Positions 15,580 to 24,228 of a stretch of DNA of 28,731 nucleotides are shown here, one piece after another; the first letter of the stretch is position 1, and the number at the start of each line of letters is the position of its first letter. This DNA comes from Pseudomonadota bacterium (GTDB taxonomy: Bacteria > Pseudomonadota > Gammaproteobacteria > Steroidobacterales > Steroidobacteraceae). Under the pieces are notes generated by a model that was not told where the DNA came from, did not search any database, and worked only from the letters and a program-made list of their open reading frames with translations. The stretch is from contig JAEWLQ010000094.1 in assembly GCA_023457495.1 (NCBI GenBank), positions 1-28,731 of the forward strand, written 5' to 3'. The position numbers were made by a program, and so were the translations under genes.

Positions 15580-18500
15580 TCAAGCGCAAACTAAAGATAG
15601 CCGCGCTGGCCTTTGGCTCGGTATTCCTGTGCCTGGTCCTGCTGCTCGCGTGGATCATCTATACCGAAGCGGGACTGAGGTTCGCGGTGAACCGCCTGCC
15701 CGAGAAGATGGGCAAGGTCACCCTGCGCATCGAGGACGTACAGGGCACGATCGCCGGCGGATTCAGCGCGCGCGCCGTCGACGTCGATCACGAGGTCACG
15801 CACGTGCGCGTCGAGGGCGGCAGGGCGCGCGTGAATTTCTGGCCGCTGCTCGTCGGGCGCATCTCCGTGCGCAGCGCCTACGCGGATCTCGTGCAGATTG
15901 ACGTCAAGCCGAAGCCGGATCGTCCTCCGACCTCTCCCAGGTTCATGCCGCGGCTGCTCAGCATCGGCGCCGAGCAGGCCGAAGCCAAACTACTCGTCAT
16001 CGTCACGCCCAACGGGCGCCGCGTTGAATTCAACGACGTCACCGGCGCCGGCATCGTCGGTTACAAGTCCATCCGGGTCTTCGACGGCAACATCATCTAC
16101 GGCGTGCTGCACGCACGCGCCATCGGCGAGCTGCGCGCCGCCGATCCGCTCCAGCTGAGCGGCGAGGCGACCACGCGCATGATCATCGAAGGCCAGCCGG
16201 AATGGCGCGCCGACGCGAGCTTCGACGGCGACCTCGACAAGCTGCCTCTGACCGGCAAGCTGCAGGCGCCCTTCCGCGCCGACTTCGAAGGCGAGCTGCT
16301 GGAGCTGTCGACGGCGTTTCACTGGAAGGGTGTCGCGGATGTCCACAACTTCGACCTGCGCGCCTTCGGCGCGGGCGGCGCGCTCGGCATCGTGAGCGGC
16401 AAGCTCGACATCGGCGGCGAGATGAACGCATTTCATGCCCGCGGGCCGCTGTCGGTGCCGGGACTCGGCGCCGGACCGTTCGACGTGGTGTTCGAGGGCA
16501 ACTACGAGAACCAGGTCGTCAACGCGACTCACTACTCCGCCATTCATCGCGCGACGGGCAGCCGCGTCACGGGCCAGGGGACCATCCAGGCCATCGACCA
16601 GGGTCCCAGGCTCGTGCTGGGCGGCGAATGGAGCGAGCTGCGGTGGCCACTGGCCGCGCGCTTCACGGCGGAGACTCCGCAGCTTTTCGGCAGCCGCACC
16701 GGCAAGTACACGCTCGAAGGTATCTGGCCCTATCAGGTCACCGCGAATGGCGAGCTCTTCGTCCCGAGGCTCACGCCGATGAGCGTCGCGATGCGCGGCG
16801 CGCTGCACAAGGATCACCTGCAGATCGCGGACCTCGATCTCGGCGCATTCGGCGGCGGCGCGCGACTCACGGGCGAGGCCCGCTGGACGCCCGCGGAAAG
16901 CTGGACGCTCGAAGGAACGGTCAACGGATTCGATCCGTCCGAACTTCGTCCCGGCTTCAACGGCGCGCTCGATTTCCAGCTTCGTGCGCGCGGCAAACCC
17001 TTCAACGGCGAGGCGCTGCTCGACATCGCCGTTACTAACCTCGAAGGCAAGCTGCGCAACAACGCGACGTCGGGCGGCGGTCGTGTGTTGCTCGAGCACG
17101 GCGAGGACTGGACTTTCGAGAACCTGCGCCTGCGCGCCGGCAGCACGCGCCTCGTGCTCGATGGAACGATGGGCGCGAGCAAGGCGCTCGATCTGAACTT
17201 CAGCCTGAACGCCGACAATCTCGCGTTGCTCGCCGAAGGGGCCCGCGGCCAGCTCAATGCGAGCGGAGTCATCATCGGCACTGCTGAAGCGCCGGTGATC
17301 AAGCTCACGGCGCAGGGATCGGGCGTCGAGCACGGCGAGTTCAAGATCGACAAACTCTCCGCGAACGTCGACGTCGACTGGCGCGCGGATCACGCCTCGC
17401 GCGCCGACATCGCGGTGTCGCGCCTCTCGGTCGGCCAGCGCGAACTCTCGCAGTTCAACCTGCTGATGGAGGGGACCGCGGCGGATCACTCCCTGCGTAT
17501 CGATGCATTCGCGGGCAAAACTACCGCGCACCTTGGCGGCACGGGCCGGTTCGAACAGGCGGCGTGGAAGGGCTCGATCGACAGGCTGCTCATCGATGAC
17601 GACGCCAATCTCAACCTGCAGCTCGAAGCGTCCGTGCCGGTCCTGGCGAAAGCGAACGCACTCGAGCTGGGCGCGCTGTGCCTGCACGGTAAGGTCGCCC
17701 GGCTCTGCGCAGAAGGCGACTGGAGTCCCGAGGCCTGGAACCTGCGTGCGGACGCGCTCAATCTTCCGATCAGTACGCTCACCGCGGGACTCACGCCGAA
17801 AGTCGAGTACCAGGGCACTCTCAACGCCACCGCGACCGCGCACAGCAGTGGCGGCGCGCCTTTCATCGGCGTGGCGCGCGTCGACCTGGTGGACGCGGCC
17901 ATCAAGCATCGGCTCGCGAGCGGCCGCACCGACATCATCCACTTCGGTTCGGGTCTCTTCACGCTCAACGGCGAGCCGGATCACATGAGGGCCGAGTTGC
18001 GGCTCGATGCGGCGCAGCGAGGACTCATCGCGGCGCGCGTGCGCGCCGAGCGCAGCGCGGCGGACATGTCCGACTGGCCCTTGCGCGGGCAGATCCAGAT
18101 GGCGACCGGCACGTTGGGTTTCATCACGCTGTACGTGCCCGAGATCGATCGCGTGAGCGGGCACTTCGACGTCGACCTCGCACTCGAGGGAACACTCGGG
18201 CGTCCGAGCGCGAGCGGCGTCATCAAGCTCAGCCGCGCGGAGCTCGACCTCTACCAGCTCAATCTCGCTCTGCGGCAGCTCGAGATGGAAGCGCGCATCG
18301 TTTCCAACAATCTCGAGTTCAACTCCACCGCGACCGCCGGGGCGGGAAAACTCTCGAGCTCGGGAAAGATCGAGTGGCGCGAAGGCATGCCCTACGGGCA
18401 GATCCGGCTGGACGGCGAGAACCTGCGGCTGGTCGACGTGCCCGAGGCGCGCATCGATGCCTCGCCCGACCTGGATTTCAACATCTCGGGCCGCGACATC

Positions 18501-19346
18501 CTCGTGAAGGGCGAGGTCAAACTACCGCTGGCGCGGATCGAGCCGGCGGATCTCGCCAACGCGGTGCTGCCGTCCGCGGACGAGGTGATCGTCGGCGAGA
18601 CGCAGGCGGTCGCCGACGATCCGTTCCGCGTGACGAGCGAGATCACGATGACGCTCGGCGACAACGTGAAGATCGATACGTATGGCCTCACCGGTCATCT
18701 CACCGGCAGCCTGACCGAACGCACGTTGCCCGGTGAACCAACCCGCGCCACCGGCGAATTGCAGGTCAAGGACGGCCAATACACCGCGCTCGCCCGCAAG
18801 CTCGAGATCGAGCGCGGCCGGCTGATCTTCAGCGGCGGCCTGCTGGCGGACCCCGCCGTCGACATCCGCGCGGTGAAGGAATTTCCCGACGTGAAGGCCG
18901 GGGTCAACGTCCGTGGTTCGTTGCGCGAGCCGCGCCTGTCGTTCTTCTCCGAGCCATCGATTCCGCAGTCGCAGATCGTGTCGCTGATTCTCGCCGGCGG
19001 CTCGGTGCAAACGGCCCAGAACCCGAATCGTCCCGGTGGCGCGCCGACGGCGGGCGCGGAGGTTGCCGGCCAGGCCGCGGCGCTGCTGGCCGCCGAGCTC
19101 GGCAACAAGCTCGGACTTCCGGACATTAGCGTCGAGTCCGACTTCGACATGTCGAACGAACAGATCGGCACATCGCTGGTGCTCGGAAAGTATCTTTCGC
19201 CGCGCCTGTACCTGAGTTATGGCATCTCGCTGACAGAATCGATCAACACGATCAAGATGAGATACACGCTCGACGATCACTGGACCGTCAAGACCGAGGC
19301 GGGCAAGGAACGCGCCGCCGACCTGGTCTTCACCATCGAGAAATGA
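15576..19346 (+). CDS. tamB: TamB, AsmA-like envelope-spanning partner of TamA
   Basis: 1256 aa, GTG start coupled to the tamA stop. An N-terminal membrane anchor (LAFGSVFLCLVLLLAWIIY) is followed by a very long repetitive beta-strand body that forms the hydrophobic groove typical of AsmA-like bridges, and a C-terminal DUF490/TamB domain (GELQVKDGQYTALARKLEIE; RGSLREPRLSFFSEPSIPQS; GKYLSPRLYLSYGISL). This length matches E. coli TamB (1259 aa). It spans the periplasm from inner membrane to TamA in the outer membrane and is known to contribute to phospholipid transport alongside YdbH and YhdP. The gene is followed by alkB with an ATGA overlap. Confidence 0.95.
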   Translation: MIKRKLKIAALAFGSVFLCLVLLLAWIIYTEAGLRFAVNRLPEKMGKVTLRIEDVQGTIAGGFSARAVDVDHEVTHVRVEGGRARVNFWPLLVGRISVRSAYADLVQIDVKPKPDRPPTSPRFMPRLLSIGAEQAEAKLLVIVTPNGRRVEFNDVTGAGIVGYKSIRVFDGNIIYGVLHARAIGELRAADPLQLSGEATTRMIIEGQPEWRADASFDGDLDKLPLTGKLQAPFRADFEGELLELSTAFHWKGVADVHNFDLRAFGAGGALGIVSGKLDIGGEMNAFHARGPLSVPGLGAGPFDVVFEGNYENQVVNATHYSAIHRATGSRVTGQGTIQAIDQGPRLVLGGEWSELRWPLAARFTAETPQLFGSRTGKYTLEGIWPYQVTANGELFVPRLTPMSVAMRGALHKDHLQIADLDLGAFGGGARLTGEARWTPAESWTLEGTVNGFDPSELRPGFNGALDFQLRARGKPFNGEALLDIAVTNLEGKLRNNATSGGGRVLLEHGEDWTFENLRLRAGSTRLVLDGTMGASKALDLNFSLNADNLALLAEGARGQLNASGVIIGTAEAPVIKLTAQGSGVEHGEFKIDKLSANVDVDWRADHASRADIAVSRLSVGQRELSQFNLLMEGTAADHSLRIDAFAGKTTAHLGGTGRFEQAAWKGSIDRLLIDDDANLNLQLEASVPVLAKANALELGALCLHGKVARLCAEGDWSPEAWNLRADALNLPISTLTAGLTPKVEYQGTLNATATAHSSGGAPFIGVARVDLVDAAIKHRLASGRTDIIHFGSGLFTLNGEPDHMRAELRLDAAQRGLIAARVRAERSAADMSDWPLRGQIQMATGTLGFITLYVPEIDRVSGHFDVDLALEGTLGRPSASGVIKLSRAELDLYQLNLALRQLEMEARIVSNNLEFNSTATAGAGKLSSSGKIEWREGMPYGQIRLDGENLRLVDVPEARIDASPDLDFNISGRDILVKGEVKLPLARIEPADLANAVLPSADEVIVGETQAVADDPFRVTSEITMTLGDNVKIDTYGLTGHLTGSLTERTLPGEPTRATGELQVKDGQYTALARKLEIERGRLIFSGGLLADPAVDIRAVKEFPDVKAGVNVRGSLREPRLSFFSEPSIPQSQIVSLILAGGSVQTAQNPNRPGGAPTAGAEVAGQAAALLAAELGNKLGLPDISVESDFDMSNEQIGTSLVLGKYLSPRLYLSYGISLTESINTIKMRYTLDDHWTVKTEAGKERAADLVFTIEK

Positions 19347-19990
19347 ACACGCTGCAGTTGCCATTCGCCGATTCCGCGGCGGCGGACTCGATCCGCCTCG
19401 GCGAAGGCATCACGTGGCTGCGCGGCTTCGCGGACAGCGCGACGCTGATGCCACTCATCGAGGAAATCGCGAGCGCGGCGCCGTTCCGTCACCTCGTGAC
19501 GCCGGGCGGGCAGACGATGTCGGTCGCGATGACCAACTGCGGACCGCTGGGTTGGGTCAGCGATCGCGCCGGCTATCGATACAGTTCGCGCGATCCGCAG
19601 ACCGGGTGCGATTGGCCGGCGATGCCCGCGGAGTTCATGCGCCTGGCGCTCGCAGCCGCTTCGACGTGCGGCTTTCCCGATTTCGTCCCGGACGCCTGCC
19701 TCATCAACCGCTATGCGGCCGGCGCCCGTCTGACCGCGCATCGCGACGCGGACGAACAGAATTTCGCGCAGCCGATTGTTTCGATTTCGCTGGGACTGCC
19801 GGCGAGTTTCGCCTTCTACGGACTCACCCGCGGCGGCAAGGGGCGCAGCGTCGCACTCCTGGATGGCGACGTGCTGGTGTGGGGCGGGCCGGCGCGCCTC
19901 GTGTATCACGCGGTGCGTCCGATCAAGCCCGGCACGCATGCGGTCACCGGGCCGTTTCGCTACAACCTCACCCTCCGTCACGCGCGCTAA
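19343..19990 (+). CDS. alkB: AlkB-type 2-oxoglutarate/Fe(II) DNA repair dioxygenase
   Basis: 215 aa, about the length of E. coli AlkB (216). Iron ligands: His133 and Asp135 in LTAHRDADE and His189 in LVYHAV; 2-oxoglutarate-binding arginines: Arg206 and Arg212 in RYNLTLR. The nucleotide-recognition region includes TMSVAMTNCG and LINRYAAGARL. It reverses alkyl lesions such as 1-methyladenine and 3-methylcytosine by oxidative demethylation. The start overlaps the tamB stop (ATGA), so it is translated with the tam genes rather than in an ada operon. Its stop shares four bases with the stop of the convergent gene. Confidence 0.95.
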   Translation: MNTLQLPFADSAAADSIRLGEGITWLRGFADSATLMPLIEEIASAAPFRHLVTPGGQTMSVAMTNCGPLGWVSDRAGYRYSSRDPQTGCDWPAMPAEFMRLALAAASTCGFPDFVPDACLINRYAAGARLTAHRDADEQNFAQPIVSISLGLPASFAFYGLTRGGKGRSVALLDGDVLVWGGPARLVYHAVRPIKPGTHAVTGPFRYNLTLRHAR

Positions 19991-20988
19991 CGACGCTCGC
20001 GCTTTTCGTTCGCGGCCCTGCGGGCTTCGGCCTGGCGCCGGGCGTACGCGGTGCGGTCCTTGAGCGACAACGCATGCAGCAGCGTGTACAGCGGGTCCGG
20101 CTCGGCATCGCTGTTCTCGCGTGACCAGGCGTATTCCCAGACGGCGGGAGTCGAAATCAGCACGATGCCGCGGCCGTGGTCCGGATCGATCGACAGGACG
20201 ATGCTCGCGGCGCAACGCGTCATGAGCCCGTCGCGCGGAGCCGGACACCAGCGCCACGTGCTGAACTTGCGCTCGTCGCGCGGCACGTTCGCGGTGGTGT
20301 ATCCAATGGCTTCGACCGTCACGCGACCGCGCCACGAGAAATTCGCCGGCTTGCCGTACCGGGAAATCAGCTCCGCGAGCACGAGATCGAAGTTCGTGAC
20401 GTGATCTTCCGGCAGCGCACGCAATTGGGCGCGAGTCTCGGTTTCGAACAGCATGCGCATGCCGCAGAACCGGTTCAGTTCATCGAACTTCTTCGGGACC
20501 TTGCGCGCGATGCCGCGCCAGTTCGCGCAGAACTGGTAAACGACCGGATGGAGCACGACGCCGGTGGCGGGAAACTTAAATCCCTGCGAGTCGGAGAGGT
20601 GTTCCGAAAGGACGTGAAAGCCGTCGCCGTCGTGCATCGTCAGCGTGGCGCGTTGCAGGAGCTCGTTCACGGTGCATCGGCCTGCGCACATCGACTGGAG
20701 CGGCCTGGGTTTGCCGCGGGTCCAGGTCGCCAGCACGACCTCCGGCATCTCGGGCAATTTTTCGAAGTCCGAGCGGTGCTGTCCCCATTTGTATCCGGCG
20801 AAGCCGGTCGGAGCTTCGTAGCGACGCGGCGCCGCGGGCAGGACCGGAACGCTGGCTGGCGAGCGATACGCGATGCGTGCCGCATCGGCGGTCGGATCCG
20901 GCGTCTGCGCGTACGAATTCCGCGCGAGGCATGCGAGCACGGCCAGCGGAAGTATCCAGGCGAGTTGAATACGCACGCCACTCAGCAT
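19987..20988 (-). CDS. secreted hypothetical protein
   Basis: 333 aa. A signal peptide (LAWILPLAVLACLARNSYAQ) is followed by a Pro-rich stretch and then TGFAGYKWGQHRSDFEKLP, a pattern seen in periplasmic proteins of unknown function that open with a 'G.kWG..rsdf' unit. Several Cys (MCAGRCTV; VYQFCANW; RFCGMRM; RWCPAP) suggest disulfides in the periplasm. The C-terminus is a basic, Arg/Ala/Glu-rich helix (YARRQAEARRAANEKRER). No enzyme motif is recognised. Convergent with alkB with a four-base overlap; divergent from the YciI-like gene about 48 bases away. Confidence 0.65.
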   Translation of the reverse strand: MLSGVRIQLAWILPLAVLACLARNSYAQTPDPTADAARIAYRSPASVPVLPAAPRRYEAPTGFAGYKWGQHRSDFEKLPEMPEVVLATWTRGKPRPLQSMCAGRCTVNELLQRATLTMHDGDGFHVLSEHLSDSQGFKFPATGVVLHPVVYQFCANWRGIARKVPKKFDELNRFCGMRMLFETETRAQLRALPEDHVTNFDLVLAELISRYGKPANFSWRGRVTVEAIGYTTANVPRDERKFSTWRWCPAPRDGLMTRCAASIVLSIDPDHGRGIVLISTPAVWEYAWSRENSDAEPDPLYTLLHALSLKDRTAYARRQAEARRAANEKRERR

Positions 20989-21035
20989 AGCGCTGAAATA
21001 TCATGCACGCGCCATCCAGAACGCCGAGGCGAGAC

Positions 21036-21344
21036 GTGGTGCACTACCTACTTTTCTATACATATGTCCCGGACGTTCTGGAGCGGCGGCCCCAGTTTCG
21101 CGGCGCCCATCTGGCGCACGCGCGCGCCGCGGTGCAGCGCGGCGAGCTGCAGCTGGCCGGCGCATTCGCCAATCCCGTGGACGGAGCAGCCCTGTTCTTC
21201 TCGGCACCCTCGGTCGCGATCGTCGAGCAATTCGCCCGAGAAGACCCCTATGTGACCGGCGGCCTGGTCACGAAATGGGTGGTCCGCGAATGGACGACCG
21301 TCGTCGGGGCTGGCGCCGCCCATCCACTGCCTCCCGGGCTCTGA
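21036..21344 (+). CDS. YciI-like protein
   Basis: 102 aa from GTG 21036, or 101 from GTG 21039; GAGGCGAGA at 21026-21034 supports these starts over the ATG at 21003, which has no ribosome site. The start MVHYLLFYTYVPD, the charged HLAHARAAVQRGELQLAGAF and the GGLVTKWVVREW end match the YCII family (ferredoxin-like fold with a conserved His and Asp, function mostly unknown). The conserved residues visible are the His in RGAHLAHA and the Asp in REDPYV. It lies just upstream of argR but is separated by the ArgR-box region and probably belongs to another transcript. Confidence 0.8.
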   Translation: MVHYLLFYTYVPDVLERRPQFRGAHLAHARAAVQRGELQLAGAFANPVDGAALFFSAPSVAIVEQFAREDPYVTGGLVTKWVVREWTTVVGAGAAHPLPPGL

Positions 21345-21405
21345 CGACCCCGATCCGGGTCAATCGGACCAGCCTCCCGGAAGGCGCACGTTTCCGTTGA
21401 CGCCT

Positions 21406-21423
21406 CTTGCATTTTTATGCACC
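21406..21423 (+). promoter_or_regulatory. candidate ArgR box before argR
   Basis: The core TGCATTTTTATGCA (21408-21421) is a perfect palindrome and fits the ArgR half-site pattern TGnATwwwwATnCA. It lies 33 bases before the argR start in an otherwise GC-rich sequence. A right half-site TTATTCA lies at about 21436-21442, roughly where a second, degenerate box of a tandem pair would be. This fits autoregulation by arginine-loaded ArgR, which is the rule in gammaproteobacteria. TTGACG at 21397-21402 could be a -35 overlapped by the box, though a good -10 is not obvious. Confidence 0.7.
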
Positions 21424-21454
21424 ATTCGCGCTCTTTATTCACGGGGCGGACACC

Positions 21455-21913
21455 ATGCTCACCGACCATCACCGCGAGGCGCGCCGCAGCGCCATCGTGC
21501 GGCTGCTGCGCCATTCGCCGGTGCGTCGCCAGCATGAGCTCGTGAAGTTGCTGAAGCGTGAAGGTCATGCCGTCACGCAATCGTCCGTGAGCCGGGACCT
21601 GCGCGAGCTCGGCGTGCTCAAGGCTAGCGACGGCTACGTGTTGCCCGACAACGCCGAGATTTCGGCCCGAACGCAGGACAAATTCAGCGCCGTCGCGCAG
21701 TTCGTGCTCGAAGTGCGCACCGCCGGTCCGTCCATCACCGTGGTAAAGACCACGATCGGTTCCGCCGGCAGCGTCGCCGCCGCGATCGACAAGGCGGGCT
21801 GGAACGAGGTCGCGGGCACGGTGTCCGGCGACGATACGATTTTCATCGCGACCGCCGATGCGCGGGCGCAGGCGCGTGTGCTCGAGCATCTGCGCAATGC
21901 TTTTGGAGTCTGA
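21455..21913 (+). CDS. argR: ArgR arginine repressor
   Basis: 152 aa from ATG 21455; an in-frame TTG upstream runs through the operator and is not credible. The N-terminal winged helix carries the ArgR recognition motif TQSSVSRDLRELGVLKA (about 47-63). The C-terminal domain has KTTIGSAGSVAAAIDKAGW and GTVSGDDTIFIAT, the arginine-binding and oligomerisation segment. With arginine as corepressor it should form hexamers and bind boxes at arginine genes. It is the first gene of the cluster, six bases before argG, so the repressor is made with the enzymes it controls. Confidence 0.95.
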   Translation: MLTDHHREARRSAIVRLLRHSPVRRQHELVKLLKREGHAVTQSSVSRDLRELGVLKASDGYVLPDNAEISARTQDKFSAVAQFVLEVRTAGPSITVVKTTIGSAGSVAAAIDKAGWNEVAGTVSGDDTIFIATADARAQARVLEHLRNAFGV

Positions 21914-21926
21914 ATAAAAATGCCTC
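21909..21926 (+). promoter_or_regulatory. possible second ArgR box at argG start
   Basis: TGAATAAAAATGCC (21911-21924) has a perfect left half-site TGAAT, an AAAA centre and a 3/5 right half-site. It overlaps both the argR stop and the argG start codon. The AT-rich run could instead reflect a spacer kept free of structure before the ATG. Confidence 0.35.
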
Positions 21927-23137
21927 AAGTCGATCAGAACAAGACACCCATCGTCCTCGCCTACTCCGGCGGCCTCGACACCTCGTTCCTGGTGCCCTGG
22001 CTCAAGGACAACTACGGGCGTCCGGTCATCACGGTCACCGTCGACACGGGCGGCATCGACGCCGCGGGCGCGAAGACGCTCGCGGAGCGTTCGAAGGCGT
22101 ACGGCGCCATCGCGCATCACCAGATCGACGCGCGCGCGGATTATTTCGAGCAGGTGTTGCGCTTCCTCGTCATGGGCAACGTGCGCCGCGGACAGCTCTA
22201 CCCGTTGTGCGTGGGCGCCGAGCGCGTCATGCAGGCGCAGCAGATCGCGCTCATGGCACGGAAGTTGGGCACCAATTCCATCGCGCACGGCTGCACGGCC
22301 GCGGGCAACGACCAGGTCCGCTTCGAAGTCGCCATGCGCACGCTGGCGCCGGAGCTCGAAGTGATCGCGCCGGTGCGGGACAAGGCGTTCAAGCGCCAGG
22401 AAGAGCTGGATTACCTGAACGCTCGCAACCTGCCGCTGCCGCCGTATGGCGCCGCGTATTCGATCAATCGCGGCCTGTGGGGCGTGACGATCGGCGGCAA
22501 GGAAACCCTGACTTCCGAGGGCAGCATCCCGGATCACGCCTGGGTGCTGTCGAAGGACGCGTTCACGAACCCGAAGCCGCCCGCGAAGCACACGATCCAC
22601 TTCGAGAAGGGCCGACCGGTGGGCATCGACGGTAAGACGATGTCCGCGGTCGACGTCGTCGAGCAACTCGAAGCGCTCGGCGCGCCGTACGGCATCGGCC
22701 GCGGCATCCATCTCGGCGATACCATCATCGGCACGAAGGGCCGCGTCGCGTTCGAGGCGCCCGCCGCCGAAACGCTGCTCACCGCGCACCGCGAGCTCGA
22801 GAAGCTCGTGCTCACGCCGCGCCAGCAGCGCATCAAGGAATCGCTCGCGGGTCCCTATGGCGACTGGGTGCACGAAGGCCAGCTGCTCGATCCCGTGTGC
22901 CGGGACATCGAGGCGCTGTTCCTCTCCTCGCAGGAGCGCGTCACCGGCAAGGTCCACGTGTTGTTCCGCCCGGGTAGTTTGTTCATCGAAGGTGTGGAGT
23001 CGCCGCATTCGCTGATGGCGGTCTCCAAGGGCGTTTACGGCGAGTCGCATGGCGAATGGTCGCCGCAGGATGCGCTGGGCTTTTCGAAGATCGTTTCGCT
23101 CACGGGCATGTTCCATGCCCGTGCTGGAGGCAAGTGA
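21920..23137 (+). CDS. argG: argininosuccinate synthase
   Basis: 405 aa. ATP-pyrophosphatase loop AYSGGLDTS at about 14-22, then VTVDTGG, and the substrate-binding segments IAHGCTAAGNDQVRFE and KRQEELDYL. It condenses citrulline and aspartate using ATP to give argininosuccinate. GGAG lies 11 bases upstream of ATG 21920, and a candidate ArgR box covers the start. Its stop overlaps the first base of the P-loop gene's start (TGATG). Length is normal for the family. Confidence 0.95.
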   Translation: MPQVDQNKTPIVLAYSGGLDTSFLVPWLKDNYGRPVITVTVDTGGIDAAGAKTLAERSKAYGAIAHHQIDARADYFEQVLRFLVMGNVRRGQLYPLCVGAERVMQAQQIALMARKLGTNSIAHGCTAAGNDQVRFEVAMRTLAPELEVIAPVRDKAFKRQEELDYLNARNLPLPPYGAAYSINRGLWGVTIGGKETLTSEGSIPDHAWVLSKDAFTNPKPPAKHTIHFEKGRPVGIDGKTMSAVDVVEQLEALGAPYGIGRGIHLGDTIIGTKGRVAFEAPAAETLLTAHRELEKLVLTPRQQRIKESLAGPYGDWVHEGQLLDPVCRDIEALFLSSQERVTGKVHVLFRPGSLFIEGVESPHSLMAVSKGVYGESHGEWSPQDALGFSKIVSLTGMFHARAGGK

Positions 23138-24222
23138 TGCGTACGGTAGTCGTAGACAAGATCGCTTCGGTTACGCAGGCCTGCGGCCTGGGCAACGAAC
23201 TGCGGGTCGCCACCGACAACATTCCCGCCGAGGAAGGCGTGGTCGTGGTCGTGGAGATCCTGACCAACAAGTCCACCTACAACACGCTCGAGCTCACCAG
23301 CGGCCGCATGGCGAAGGTCGGCAAGGGCGATATCGTTGCCGGTGCGTTGGGGCACCGCAAGGCGCTGTTCGGCTATTCGGGTCACGTGCCCGAGAGCGTG
23401 AAACCCGGCGACATCCTGCAGATGCTCAACATCGGCGGCGTGCTCGGCGTGTGTGATTCGGTGAACCCGGACAAGGGTAAGCCGTTCGACTGCCGCGTCA
23501 TCGGCGGCGTGCTCGACTTCCCGTACCTCGGCGAACGCATCGGCGTGCCCGCGCGCGTGGGTTATCGCAAGTTCGATCCCGAGGCGCCGCTGAACACGCA
23601 GGGCGTGCCCGTCGTCGCGCTCGCGGGCACCTGCATGGAAGCCGGCAAGACCGCGGCCGCCGCGGCCATCATCGCGCGCATGCGGCACCGCGGCCTCACG
23701 GTCGATGCGTTCAAGGCGACGGGTGTTTCCCTGCGCCGCGACATCCTCGCCTTCGAGGACGCCGGCGCGCGCAACACGCTCATCTTCACGGACTTCGGCA
23801 TCGTGTCGACGACGCGCAAGGTGGGACCGGCGATCACGCGCACGATGCTCACCGAGCTCGCGGACAAGAAGCCCGATGTCATCGTGTTCGAGCTCGGCGA
23901 CGGCTTGATGGGCACCTACGGCGTCGACGCGATCCTGGAGCAGGAAGACCTGCGCAAGGCGATGACCGGCGTCGTGTTGTCGGCCAACGACCCGGTGGCC
24001 GCCTATGGTGGCGTCGACATCCTGCGCAAGCGCTACGGCATCGAGCCGATTGCCGTGACTGGACCGTCCACCGACAACGCGGTGGGCGTGCAGATCATCC
24101 AGGAGCAGCTCAAGGTCCCGGCGTTCAACGCGCTGGCGGCCGGCGCGGCGCTGGGCGATTCGATCATCGAATCCGTTGGCCTCAAGCAGGCGCGCGCGCT
24201 CGATCGCGCCGCGAACGAATAA
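23137..24222 (+). CDS. uncharacterised P-loop protein in arg operon (DUF1611/BioD-like)
   Basis: 361 aa, GGAGG at 23126-23130. The N-terminal 155 residues are beta-rich with a repeated KxGDI/PGDI pattern (KVGKGDIVAGALGHRKALFG; VKPGDILQMLNIGGVLG). Residues 157-361 form a P-loop domain: Walker A GTCMEAGKT (164-172; Lys171, Thr172), FKATGVSLRRD, and a strand DVIVFELGDGLMGTYG like Walker B in BioD/DUF1611 proteins. From memory, one DUF1611 protein (DgcN) is reported to N-acetylate D-glutamate; if this is a relative, it could make an N-acyl-glutamate for the arginine pathway. That is inference. Its place between argG and argC, with tight spacing, ties it to arginine synthesis. A nucleotide-dependent ligase or a regulator remains possible. 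Confidence 0.75.
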   Translation: MRTVVVDKIASVTQACGLGNELRVATDNIPAEEGVVVVVEILTNKSTYNTLELTSGRMAKVGKGDIVAGALGHRKALFGYSGHVPESVKPGDILQMLNIGGVLGVCDSVNPDKGKPFDCRVIGGVLDFPYLGERIGVPARVGYRKFDPEAPLNTQGVPVVALAGTCMEAGKTAAAAAIIARMRHRGLTVDAFKATGVSLRRDILAFEDAGARNTLIFTDFGIVSTTRKVGPAITRTMLTELADKKPDVIVFELGDGLMGTYGVDAILEQEDLRKAMTGVVLSANDPVAAYGGVDILRKRYGIEPIAVTGPSTDNAVGVQIIQEQLKVPAFNALAAGAALGDSIIESVGLKQARALDRAANE

Positions 24223-24228
24223 TCCGAA

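Noticed and set aside
21407..21454. In-frame TTG start that would lengthen ArgR by 16 residues
   Set aside because: It begins inside the ArgR-box palindrome and has no ribosome site; the ATG at 21455 gives the normal family length.
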